Of a DNA stretch of 64,000 nt, positions 44,231-57,400 are shown piece by piece; position 1 is the stretch's first letter; every line of letters begins with the position of its first letter. The stretch comes from Prevotellaceae bacterium UBA3627 (lineage in GTDB: Bacteria; Bacteroidota; Bacteroidia; Bacteroidales; Bacteroidaceae): contig DFLE01000001.1 of NCBI GenBank assembly GCA_002373375.1, forward strand, positions 14,699 through 78,698. Direction: 5' to 3'. The notes under the pieces were generated by a model. The model had not been told where the DNA came from, made no database searches, and saw only the letters and a program-made list of their open reading frames with translations. Position numbers and translations under genes: made by a program.

Positions 44231-44323
44231 TGAAAGCTATGCTTTTACCGTGTAAAAGCTATCGAATGACGTTGTAAAAGCTATGCTTTCACAGTGTGAA
44301 AGCATAGCTTTTACAACGTCATT
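44231..44323. repeat. 22-bp tandem repeat ending in a 28-bp perfect hairpin
   Basis: Three 22-base units of the same family as 5995-6060 (TRAAAGCTATGCTTT core). The last unit and part of the second are mirrored: 44265-44292 pairs perfectly with 44296-44323 around a three-base loop. The flanking DNA from 44324 to about 44680 is AT-rich and holds no gene that could be supported. Confidence 0.85.
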
Positions 44324-44682
44324 TGCCCACCTCTGTTTTTTGCCTGTTTTCCATGTGAGTTATCACAGCAATGAGTCGTCGCTTTTTTGAACAAGAATAA
44401 TAATCGTCTCAACTTTCGCAAGTCCTGAATTTCAGATAATGAGTGTCGCTTTGTGACAGGAATCTCACATATTTATAATTTCTGATTAATTCTTTGCAAG
44501 CAAAGCGTCACAAGTGCCGAGCGCATGTTTAATTTCTGATAATTCATGTTCAAAATTATATTCGTTTTTCTAACATGTAATTACCATGAATGTCCACGAA
44601 TTTTTCATTAATTAATTCTTTCTGTAGATTATAATTTCAAAATAATTCTTCTTAATAATTCTATTTAATAATTAGTGAAATC

Positions 44683-45308
44683 CGTGTCATCCGTTTTAAT
44701 CCGTTGTTAAGATTAATCCCAGTAATCCCTGTAATCTGTGGTCGTATTATCCGTATAATCTGTATAATTAGTTTTAATCCGTTGTCAAAAAAAAATCCTG
44801 TAATCCCTGTAATCTGTGGTCGTATTATCCGTATAATCTGTATAATTGTTTTTAATTCGTTGTTGAAAATAAATCAAATAAATCCCTGTAATCTGTGGTC
44901 GTATTATCCGTATAATCCGTATAATTGTTTTTAATCTGTTGTTGAAAAGAAATCAAATAAATCCCAGTAATCTGTGGTCGTATTATCCGTATAATCCGTA
45001 TAATTGGTTTTAATCCGTTGTTGAAAAGAAATCAAATAAATCCCAGTAATCTGTGGTCGTATTATCCGTATAATCTGTATAATTGGTTTTAATCCGTTGT
45101 TGAAAAGAAATCAAATTAATCCTTGTAATCAGTGGTCGTATTATCCGTATAATCTGTATAATTGGTTTTAATCCGTTGTTGAAAAAAATCAAATTAATCC
45201 CTGTAATCTGTGGTCGTATATCCGTACAATCCGTCTTAATCCGTTGTCAAAAAAAAATCCTGTAATCCCAGTAATCTGTGGTCGTATTATCCGTATAATC
45301 CGTTGTCG
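44683..45308. repeat. ~79-bp tandem array, eight units
   Basis: Each unit contains AATCTGTGGTCGTATTATCC, then GTATAATCYGTATAATTG, TTTTAATCCGTTGTTG and an A-rich joint. The TGGTCGTA anchor recurs at about 44739, 44818, 44897, 44976, 45056, 45134, 45211 and 45279, so spacing is about 78-80 except for the short last unit. It lies upstream of the largest gene's promoter. Confidence 0.9.
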
Positions 45309-45367
45309 GCTTTGTTAATGATAATGTGAAATAAAGTTAAAACACACATTTATTCAGTTAAAAATTT

Positions 45368-45397
45368 TTGAGAGTAGGTGAAAAAGTACTAATTTTG
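45368..45397 (+). promoter_or_regulatory. Promoter of the 6106-residue gene
   Basis: TTG at 45368-45370, 19 bases, then TAATTTTG at 45390-45397. It is a full Bacteroidetes match. The leader to the ATG at 45470 would be about 66 bases. Confidence 0.75.
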
Positions 45398-45469
45398 TAG
45401 TTTGATGAATGGCATCATTATGTCCTTTCGTCAGATATTTCCGTGCAATAGCATGAAAACACGGTACAA

Positions 45470-48400
45470 TTGAACATGATTAGAAAAATAATAAACCTAA
45501 ATAAGTATATGGGAATTAAAAGGATTTCTGTTACATTACAACGTTTCGTGATGTTCATGGCGCTCGTGGCAGCGTATGCGTTGAACGTCTCTGCCGACAG
45601 TTGGGCTGACCATGCCCCGGCCTCACTTAGTGATGCCCGTATATCAGGCTCAGGAACGGCTGGTGATCCGTACATCATCTCCAATAAGGAGCAGATGGCG
45701 TACTTCGGCAAAGTGATGGGAGGCAACAGCCAGTACTGGAAGCTTGGTGCGGATTCCATCAATCTTTCGGGACATGACTGGACCTTCGGCTCGGAGTACT
45801 GGCCAGTGATTTTCTCCGGTCATTTTGACGGCGGCGGATACACCATCATCGGCGTTAACATGGTGGTGCCTGACGACCACTGCTTCTCTGGTTTCTTCTG
45901 CGCCCTCTCAGGCTCAGTGGAGAACGTGGAACTGGCGTCGCCGGCTCTCACCTTGAAGAAGGTAAACTGGCCGCCTGATGACTACAGCTACCGTTCCAGC
46001 GGCACGCTGGTGGGCGTGGTGCTCAGCGGCGGCTCGGTGAAGAAGTGTAAGGTAACATCTCCTACAATTACCATGACAGACACTCCCTCACAATATCAGA
46101 AACCGTTCGGACTGGGCGGTATGATAGGATCGGTGCGCGGCTCTGGCTCTGTCACCAACTGTAAGGTTGAAGGCGGAAGCATAACAGACGCGTCTAATCT
46201 GGTTCTCGATCAGACTAGTCTGTATGTGGGCGGACTATGCGGCGATATTGACGCGGTGTCCAGCCTCAGTGACTGTGTTGTCAAGGATATGACCATCACG
46301 CTGGATCAGGTTGAGTCGTATAGCGAGACGCAGGTCGTCTTCGCTGTCGGCGGCGTGGTCGGTAATGTGATGAAGCCGGCCACCAATATGCCGGAGCGTA
46401 TCCTTGCCTGGGGATGTAAAATCAATGCCCCCAAGGCTATGGTGGGACCAGTGGCGGGCGTGTTCCGCAGAAGTCATGAGACCATTGACAAAAACGTAAT
46501 AACCGACGACTACTCAGGTGAGGGTGACAAGAGTCTCTCTGACGCATCCAAGACAAGCACCTGGATGTATAACGGCTATAAACTGGCTGTTGACGAGAAT
46601 AGTTCGATATTCAGTTCATTCAGTAAGAACTACACCGCTTCGCTTACTGATGGATACCTCGACGTTGGAAATGCCGTGCAGACATTGCCCAAGCAGAACC
46701 GCGTGAACAGCAGTTCGCGAAACTCGCATACTGTGCTCTGGTACACCTCTAACAGAGGTCGTGGCACATCCAACAACAACAATCAGGACATTGCGCCGAC
46801 CTTTGAGAACTGGGCATGGATTCCTGACGGATATAAATATTTCGCACAAGGTTACAACGTAGGTTCTTACGTTGACAGCACTCAGGCGAAGGATTTCTTC
46901 GAGAGTGTGGGCAACGTGGAGAAGCCATGTCAGCTTACGCTCGTTGACGAGAATGAGGGACTCCGTGGCGAGGTGCCACATACCCTGAAGCTCACCGTCG
47001 TTGACGGAGCCAAAACTGTCAGCGGCACGGGTGCCGACAAGCTCACGTGGACGTGGGCTGTTGGCGGTGTGGAGAAAGCCACGGGGCAGACTTACACCCT
47101 CGACGTCACGTCGTCCTACACCGCAGACTCAACGGTTCTTGTCACAGCCTCTGACGGTACCATGGTGTCATATACCATACCGAGGGCCTTCTTGCGTACC
47201 AAGGACGGCACGGACCTGAAGCGAGGCGAGCAGACAAACCCTTATGTCATAGGCAATGAGAAGGAGCTGAGGCTGTGGTCAGAGCTGTCTCGCACCATGG
47301 GGCAGTTTGACAACTACTATGAGAACGGCGTGGTGAAGCAGGACAAGGTCAGTGACTTCAACAAGGCCTACTTCGAGCTTGACGCCAACATCGACATGGA
47401 AGTGAGAAGCATGACAGGTGTGACAGACGGTTACTCCGGCTCATCGGACGCTCTTTATGCGGAGCGCCACGGCTTCAACCATAATGATGACTTCCTGCCT
47501 ATCTGCGGATTAACCTCAGAGGACATATATGACGTCGCTCACACTTTCCGCGGTACCTTTGACGGTCAGGGACACGTCATCAAGAACCTCCACCAGATAT
47601 GGCGCGGAGGCACGCTTGATTTCTATTACGACGAGCAGGCCACACAGTCATGGGGACTCTTCGGCGTTGTGAGCGGCGGCACCATCAAGAACCTTATCAT
47701 CGATGGTGCGAAACTGGAGCACGACGTGTATAACGGCTCGTTCTTCTATGAGGAGGCCATGCATACACAACCTCAGAATAATGATAATGTAACCAAGAAC
47801 AATAACCCGAGAGGTACGAATGTGGCTGTGGGTGTCGTTGCGGGTATGATTACCGCCGGCTCTGTCATACGCGATGTGGATGTCAGGAACAGCGCCATCT
47901 ACGCCTCTAACGTTGATCCTACCTGTTGCCAGCCTGGCTCGGTTTGGAAACAGATTATAATCATCCGTCGTAACTTCGGATGGGGACTCTATGTCGGTGG
48001 TATCGTAGGTCGTGTACAGAGCTCGTATGACGGCTCTATGCTCAGTGACCTCGGACACAGCACGAAGATACATTATGTGTCTTCTGATGTTGACATTGAT
48101 ATTATGCCGATACGTATCAACTATCAGATGAATAACAATACCACGGCATACCCGAAGCGTATGCACTTCAACACGGGTGGTATTGTGGGTTCTATGCACT
48201 CTACTGGTAACTACACCACTATACCGTGGCCGGAGCACTCTTTCTACACAGGACTGATACGTACCATGCACGGCACGGCGAGTCCGTCATTCGGCTATGT
48301 GTCTTACAACACCATAGCTGCGGAGGCTAACTATGGTGATTTCCATAATCACTATGTAGGTTACCCGGGTGTGCTTACCACCTCTTATTATAACAACCTC

Positions 48401-51400
48401 TACTTCCGCGACTGTTACAGTGACGAGAATGCGGACAATGTAAACCACTTCAACTGGAAGACTACGCCGCAGTATGCTCATGAGGTAGCGGTGCCTACGG
48501 CAGGTATGCTTTACTACAGTAGTGCCAGCAACTATTGGGGAACTAATGGTGTTGATGAAGGTGCTGCTTGCACATATAATAATAATAATGGTACTTATAC
48601 ATGGAGTGGTGGTACCATGAAGCTGAACCCTGCGACTCACTGGATGATCGGTCCTATTACTGACGAGTTGCTTGAAGCTGCTGTTTCGAAAAAGGTTATG
48701 TACAAGTGTGACGCCGGCACATACACCCTGCGTCAGCATCTGGAGAGTGGTAATCTACAAACCAATCGTGCCATTGTCAGCCAGTATCACGGTATAAATC
48801 AGGCTACTTGGAAGGATTGGACGGATACCGACAACAGTGATGCTCTTGTTCTCGAGTATAACGAGCGTACTGACGGCACGGCGAGAAACTACACCTGGGG
48901 ATGGGATTCTCATAACGGCAGACCTATGCTTACCGGCGAGTCTGCGGAGTATCTTGAGGTGACGGGAACTGGTGGCGTGCTTACTGCCACGCTGAAAGGC
49001 ATGAATAATACCGACGGTTTCTACTACACCTGGTATGAGCGTTGTGATACAAATGCAGTGCAGACGGCTGCACTTGCAAACGATGTGAGTCATGGTAACC
49101 AATATACTATTCCGAATTATGATACTTACAAGACGCATAACCGCTACTTCTATGCGGTGGCTACGAAAACAGATGCCACCACAGGCAAGACCTATACCTA
49201 TACCTCCAAGCTGTTCACTGTTCACGGAACGCTCGGCGAGGTGACGGCTACGAAGACCACTGACCAGACCGAGGCTACGTCAGGCGGCAATTATACACAT
49301 GAGACATACCTCAATGTGCGTATCAGCCAGGAGGACTATTACAAGCTCCCTGAGGAGATACGTGAGAAGACTCCTGCCACTTATTATGCTCGGACCGATG
49401 CCGGTTGGAATGAGTACAAGCAGGCGGTAGCTAATATGGTACTCTACTATGATGAGACAAACGATAAGGTGTACACTGTATATGATGGTTTTAGTGCCAA
49501 TAGTGTGCATTGTGTGACGGGAGGTGATTATAATCCAGACACAAAGGTGATAACTCCAAGATATGATGAGAGTTTGAAGGGTACTTTCTTGGCTTTGCCA
49601 GAACATGATCCTGCCCTGTTGAAAGAGAGTGCTACTTATTATACATTTGAGGAGTTCAAACTTGCGGATGTACGTGGCGGTAGTTATAATTCATCTTCCG
49701 AACCTTACTCGGGTTATACTTACGCTTTCAATGGTGATGCCACGTCGCCCAAGGCTGGTCAGTCCTATCCGAACAGGGAGACGACTAAGACAGTCTTTGA
49801 TGCTCTGGCGGACAAGTCTATGCCTAAGACGGTCACTACTATCATGACAGTAAATATAACACCGGATTATATTACTACAGACAGTAAGTATGAGGTGTCA
49901 TACCAGTGGTATCAGAAGAACGGCACGATTATTCCCGGCGCTACGGAGAAGACATATAGTGCGGTGAAGGCTGCCGACAACAACATGGGCGCTTATTACT
50001 GTCAGGTGACGGTCAAGGATATTTTGTATAGCTGTTACCAGCCAGTGATATTCAATGATTCCCTGATGTATCAGTGGGGTGAGAAGTATGTGTTCATCAA
50101 CCCTGACGCAACACCATATCATATTAAAGGCCTTATTCAGGATGTTCCTAGTAGTTATCAGCTGCCCGCGGATGCGGATACGAAAGGGGAAAATACCGGT
50201 ATAGGTAACGACAACAACGATGGTAAGACTCCGTTCACTCCTGTGCGTACATGGGAGAGAGCCTATGCACTGCTTGATGAGACAGCCTCTTGGGATGAGA
50301 ATATCATCGTGCTTATAGGCAAGAGTTCGGCACAGGTTACTACCAGCTCGCCGTTTGGTAAGGGTGACACCGGCGGTCAGGGTGGTTCTAATACTGGCTC
50401 TTATAACAACTGGAAGTCACGCGGCGGCATAATGTTCGGACGCAGCGCCACCATACAGTCCAAGACGGCGTTGGTTGACAATTATGAGGGAGAGTTTGAG
50501 ATAGGTAACTGTGCGGCCGGCAGCTATCAGTACGGCTTCTTCATCTGGGGTGACACGCGCTTCCGTAATTTGAAGTTCGGTGTTAACGAGACATCGGGTT
50601 ACGGTATCATCTTCTGTCAGTATAACAACCTCGAGATGGGTGAGGGGCTACAGTTCGTCAACTGGCCGAAAGCCAACTCCTCGGGTACTGACGTGGGTCC
50701 GCTGCCTTCGACGGTCATTCCTGACCTCCAGATCTTCGGCGGAATAAATAATGACTCACGTTTCGTTGATATGCCCGGACATATCAACAATTACAAGGAG
50801 TTGCTGCCTCATCCGGAGGGCTTTACCATCACGGTCAAGTCCGGTTTCTACAGCAACATCTGTGCCTCTGGTCGTCAGACCACCGGTTCTAACAACTGGG
50901 CTAACGGCATGGCGGGATGTCCTGACCAGCCTATCAAGTGTAACATCGTGGTCGATATTGACCGTAACTGGAACAATAAGTCTGAGAACCAGGGTGGCAT
51001 GGATGCCACATACGATGTCGGTGCGCTGATGGCAGGCAACCATGAGGGTGCGCAGTATGGTGACATGAATATCATCGTGCGCTCAGGTATCGTGGGACGT
51101 ATCACGTCAGGCTCGCTCGGTAACCAGCGTGCTTGCGGCAACTATGGTATGTCTGGCGGCTACTATGCCACAAACACCCGATACGGTTCCGAAAATAATG
51201 TGTATTTCCCCTCTGACACGTATTTCGGCAGGGTGAACATACTGATTGACCCGGCATCTTCAGAGATGAATTCTGATGCCGACATCAACAAGCGTGTCGT
51301 TGTCTCTGAGATTTACGGCGGCGCCCTCGGTCGTCACATGACTGACTACTGGAATGTCGGTGTCTGCAGATCTATGTTCTACGGAACGTCTAACATCACC

Positions 51401-54400
51401 ATCAACGGTGGTACCTTTGACCTTAATACGGCGGATAAGGGCGGAAATTCCGGTAATGGCGCCTATGGACTGAATGCGTATAACAATACATCCTATAATA
51501 TATCTTACGGAGATGCTAACCATCGTTACTATCGTGCGCAGCCGGGCATATATGCCGGCGGTGCCGGCGGTCTGAGCGGTATCGGCGTTGACTCGCTGCA
51601 TACCAATGACATGCGTCTGCCATATTATTCCACAACTTACAGGACTGGCTATGATAAAGACAAGTGGGGCAAGGTTGTCCTTTACGATAACTATGACGTT
51701 TGGAAGCAAAATGGCGGTAATGGTGACAACAAGGTGTTTGTCAAGTGCTATGACGGCCTTGATGAGGAAGGCAACAAGCTTTATACCTATGTTGACCTTA
51801 CGAAGACTACTTCCACCATCACCATCAATGGGGGTAACTTCTTCCCAAGCTATGACAAGACGAATGACACGGACAAGCGTATCAAGAATGAGAAGGAACA
51901 GGGCTGTGGCATATATGGTGCTGGTAACGGTTATGTAAATAACAGCTTGATTAATGCCCAGTCAACCAGCACTCCTAATCGTGCGCCTAACCCGTTGGCG
52001 GGTAGTATCTTCGGTACTCCGGGTGAGACTACCGTCCAGATTAACATCAACGGCGGTACGTTCAACTGTGACATCTTCGGCGGCGGAAAGGGTAATGACG
52101 CTTACTACCAGATGCAGACTAACGACTGGTACAGCGGCTGGAGCGCTCCGTATAATGCGCAGGCCGGCGATCGAGACTACCTGTCCTATGGTGTTACGAA
52201 GGACAACTACGGACGTAACGCGCGTATCATCGGCAATGTGGAGATGAACATCAACGGCGGTACGTTCAAGCACAATATCTACGGTTCGGGCATGGGCTCC
52301 AAGAACTGCCCTTACATGGCGGAGATTATCGGTAACACTACAATCAACATCACCTCTGACAGCTCGCTTGTCAAGGTGTATGGCAACGTGTTCGGCGGCG
52401 GAAACTATGCCAAGACCACCCTGCATACGGTTGTCAACATAGCCAAGGGTACTGTCTATGGTGACATCTTCGGTGGCGGTAACGAGGCTACTGTCGGTGT
52501 GATAGAGGAAGAGCCTCTGTATACAGAAAATTCTTACTGGTCTATCGGTGACAATGTAGAAGCATGTTGGAAAGGAATTGACATTGGCGGTCTTGGTCTC
52601 GCTGAGTACTGTGAGATGATTGGTATCATACGTACAGGTACTTCTAACAGTGATTACGTAGAGCATCATATTGGTGAACTTAGGGATAATCCTACTCAGT
52701 CAGGTACTCATAAGGTCGGTGTCGGTGGTACATCGGTTTACACTATGACCGAGGATGCCAAGATCTATGGTAACATCTACGGCGGCGGTAACAAGGCTGA
52801 CGTGTATGGTAATGCCAACGTAGCCATGACGGCCGGCGCTATCGCGGGAAATGTGTTCGGCGGCGGTAACGGATATATCAACCCAAACAATGCCAATGAC
52901 ACCGTACCTGCCAACATACACGGCAGCACCAGCGTGATGCTAAACGGTTACACCGTGCTGTGGAACACTAAGAAGAGCGGTTCGTTCAACAATGAGTCAG
53001 GTGAGCCTGAGCTTATAACATGGAACGGCTCCAAGACCGGAACTAATCATGGCGTCTTCATAGGTACGAGAACTGAGGGAACGGGAACAAATAAAAAGGA
53101 GTATATCACATGGAATGATACTCATAACGTGTATGGCGGCGGTAACCTGCTCTGCAGGGTTGACAGCGTGGCGCAGGTGACAGTAACTAAGGGTATGACA
53201 CCTCTGTCTCTGCTTAAGACCGATGCTTGGCAGCAGTCTTACTACGACAATAACAATCCTCACTTCTATGTATTCGGCGGTGGTCTGGGTGAACGCACTG
53301 TGGCTGCCAATACCAAGGTACGTGTCGGTATGGACACTATGTTCGAGGAGGACAATACCGCTGAGACCACTGACGTGATGGCTAAGGGCTCGCGTATCTT
53401 CATCGATGAGAACGGTGAGGAGGTGACGGGTGATGCCGGCAACGAAAGCGAGAATATAAATATCTATAACAACGGCTACGGTCTGGCTAACTACACCGTC
53501 CTCGGTGTGCTCGGCGGAGGCTTCATGGGTAAGGTGACCTATGACACTGACGTGCGTGTGGGAGGTGCCACTTTCATACACCGTGTGTATGGCGGCGGCT
53601 ACGGAGACCCTTTGCGTGAAAGTGCCGAGGTCGTTACAGAGCTCGGTAAGGTAGGACGCTCTGCAAGAGTGCTTGCCGACGGTGCGTATATCTATGGCGA
53701 TATCTTCGGTGGCGGAGCCCGCGGTGATGTCGTGAAGAGTACTTACGTTGAGTTGCAGCGTGATGTCAAGGTATATGGCTCTGTATATGGCGGCGGTGAC
53801 GTGGCTAACGTAGGTAGCACTGAAGAGGATAAGGTGCAGAATGATACCGTCTCTACCACGCTTATCTCTGGTGGTACAGTGTTCCATAATGTATTCGGCG
53901 GCGGCTCAAAGGGCCTGATACAGGGTTCTTCGTTTGTCAATGTGGTGGATACCATCTATAAGAACACGAAGAATATACCTTATATATACGGTGATGTGTA
54001 TGGTGGCGGTGAGAAGCATAACATCGCAGGTAACGCCAATGTCCTTATTGAAGGCGGACAGATGGGCGGCGATATATTCGGCGGCGGACTCGGTACTGTC
54101 ACCAGTGCCGGAGCAGCTGAGAAATCGGCTGATGTCATGAATGACACCAGGGTGGACATCAACGGTGGCAGTATGCTCTGGAGAAAGAGATGTGACGACT
54201 ACTCTCACGGTACCGTCTTCACATTTGAGAATACAGCCTCTATACCTATGTCGCGCTTCAAGACAAAGCAATATATCCAGGCTGACACCACTATGATACG
54301 TGTGTTCTATGACTTTAAGAACGAGCGTTTCATACGTAACCATAACATATATGGTGGTGGTAACCTGAACTCTGATATTAAGGGTAAGGCGTATGTGAAC

Positions 54401-57400
54401 GTGCGTCACGGACTTGTAACAGAGGGACTGCAGAACTATGACGAGAACACTGTCACTCCGTTTGCGGCCTGCTGGTATGACGTGATACAGAAAAAGGCAT
54501 ATCCTCAGTTCTCTGTCTTCGGCGGCGGATATGGTAAGCATACCACCGTTCACGGTACAGAGGTCGTCATGAATGTGGCGAATGTCGATGACAAGAATTA
54601 TGCGGCATACGGTGAGGACACTCTTACATACCTTGCGCAGGAGATGGAGCTTCTGAGCCGTTGGGACGGCCTTGCCATAAGTACTAAGGAAAGCCGTTAC
54701 GGCGGCACCAATGCCAACGCTTACCGTCGTTACCGCTCTTCACGCTATGCGTGGTCTGGCGGTGTGCATAACCACGTGATGGCTAACATCATCGGCGGCT
54801 CATGGGCAGGTAAGGTTGAGGGTGACACCAAGGTCATCATGGACGGTACTTCTGGATGCCGCAATGTCTTCGGTGGCGGTGTAGGTATGGCTACCGACAG
54901 TGACGAGGAGCTGCTCGGTGAGGTAACTGGTACTTCTACCGTTGATGTGAGAAACGGTATCGTCTCTGGTGATATCTATGGCGGTGGTGCCGGTATAGAG
55001 TCTAAGAAGAATGATAACGGTCAGCCTCTACGCGACTATACTAACGTGGCGCGTGTACGCAAGGGTACAAAGGTATCCGTTGACGGCACTGTCACTTCTA
55101 CGACATATAACAGTAATGTTTTCAAGAAGGACAACACCCTTGTATTCGGTTCTGTGCACGGTGGTGGCGATGTGGCCAACGTCGGTAATGACGTGACTCG
55201 CGCTACCGGTGACACTACTACCGTGGAAGTCGGCAATCCTAAGTTCATGACTGAGGTGCTTGTCAAGGGCGGTATTCTCTTCTCACAGGTTTACGGCGGC
55301 GGTAACGGTCGTCCCGCATCTGATTGTTATAACTATCGAAATCTCGGTGCGGTCTATGGTAACTCTAAGGTTACCGTCACCACTCCTACCTCTGCGGAGA
55401 CTGCTCCATGGTTGTGGAACAGGGTATATGCTGGTGGTGAGAACGGTACCGTCTATGGTAACTCCAAGCTTGAGATCAACGGCGGCTACTTAGGCTATAA
55501 TGTCTTTGGCGGTGGCTACGGAAGGGTTGACACCCTCGCAAGCGGGAGCGTCAGCAAGACTGATGCCGCGATTACAGGTAACACTTATGTGAGTGTGAAT
55601 GGTGGTGAGTGGTGCGTATCACAGATGTGGCTCGACAAGGATACACTCGGCAACGACCTGCGTGCGTGGGCTCCGGCTAACATCTACGGCAGTCATACGT
55701 ATGTGCCGCAGTATAATCCTGTAAGCCGTACATTCATCGTCAACCATAATATTTATGGCGGCGGTAATGCATGCTCTACAATCGGTGGCAACACCTATGT
55801 CAAGATGACAAAGGGACTCCTGCAGGATAATACTATACTTGGTACTGTTTATGAGGGAACGTTCTTTGAGCAGCCTGAGTGGAAAGAGATATATGACAAG
55901 GTGGGTTCCGCGCACTTCTCTGTCTTCGGTGCTGGTTACGGTGCCGGTACGAAGGTGACGCATGATACTTATGTTGATGTGAGCATTAAGGGAGATGCCG
56001 AGCCTTCCGCTGATTTCCAGAAAAATAAAGTTCCTCTCTACAAGAGATTCAAGACCTATCAGTCTCTGCTTGATATTATCGGCGGTGGCTATAGTGGTGA
56101 GGTCGCTGGCAACTCCAACGTGCATATTGGTGGCAACACCTTCATGCGTCGTGCCTTTGCAGGTGGTTACTTCGCTACGGTAAATAACTCTAAGATACTT
56201 GTCACTTCAGGTGATATAGATGAGGTGTTTGGCGGTGGCGTGATAGGTGACGTGCTGCGTAACACGCAGGTTACCATCGGACAGCATGGCGACTCTACTT
56301 TCGTGGCTACCCCTTATCATAAAGCTAATGGCAAACTGTTCATCAATGAGAATGTATATGGTGCCAATGACGTATCTGGCGTGGTAGGCACTCAGAACAA
56401 CGAGAAAGACCATACTGCGGGTGACGGTACCCATGTGTTGCTCCGTGGCGGTACTATATACGGTGACGTCTATGGCGGCGGTAACGGTGACTACCTCTAC
56501 GCCTTAGGTAAGAACGGTGAGACAAAGGTTACTCCTAACGAGAACTATGAGTCGAACGGTGAAACCTATGACCTCGTCTATACCGTTCCTATGAGACCTG
56601 GTATGGTCAGCGCCGGTGCTGCTTCACCTGCTCAGACTGTGGTCAACATCAGTACGTTCAGACCGCTTGCGGTTGAGAGCCGTGTTGATATGAAGGGAAC
56701 ATCCTCTGAGCCTCTGAAGGTACATGGTAATGTGTTCGGTGGCGGTAACTCCGCTACTATTTACGGAACAAACCACACTCCTGTGGTGGAAGTCAACGTG
56801 GGTGACTATGTGGACCTCGGTGGACTTTACCTCGGCTCTGATGGCGATGCGCTCTTCATGGACTCTGAGCAGAATCCGTTCCTCACGGACTTCCAGTATA
56901 TCAATGGAATTAACCTCTCTGATACCGTGATATGGGACAGAGATCCGGCTAACGTCTCTATCTCAACAGCGTATCTGTCAGTGGAGAAGGAAGACCGACA
57001 CAAGGTCTATCCGCACTTGATTGACCTCTACTTCCAGCCTGTGGAGATGTCCGTACAGCCTAAGCTGACTTGGAACGGCTCAAAGGATGGTACTGTTACG
57101 AATACCACTATCGGTATCATCTGCTGTGGTGGTAACCGTGGTAACATGAACGTCTATCCTATAGAGAGTGGTGATGACGAGGGTAAGGTCGTTGATGTGC
57201 ACTTCCCGAAGGGACTTACAGTGACCGGCCATATTATCGGCGGTTGTAACAATGCCAATTATGAGTTCTATAATACTTACTCAGGCAAGATAACAAGCCA
57301 TACAGGTGGTTATCTGCTGGGTGAGCGTAAGGGTAAGAACCCGATGATTAACCTTCTGGTGGAGAACAAGTTCAAGCCAAGCATCAAGGAGGTGACATCT

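Noticed and set aside
44704..44934. Small coding gene inside the tandem array (product with repeated ICGRIIRIICII)
   Set aside because: It is the translation of the tandem repeat. It has no ribosome-binding site or conserved domain, and other frames are similarly open because the repeat unit lacks stops there.
44683..45308. CRISPR array
   Set aside because: The whole ~79-bp unit repeats. There are no short repeats separated by unique spacers and no cas genes nearby.
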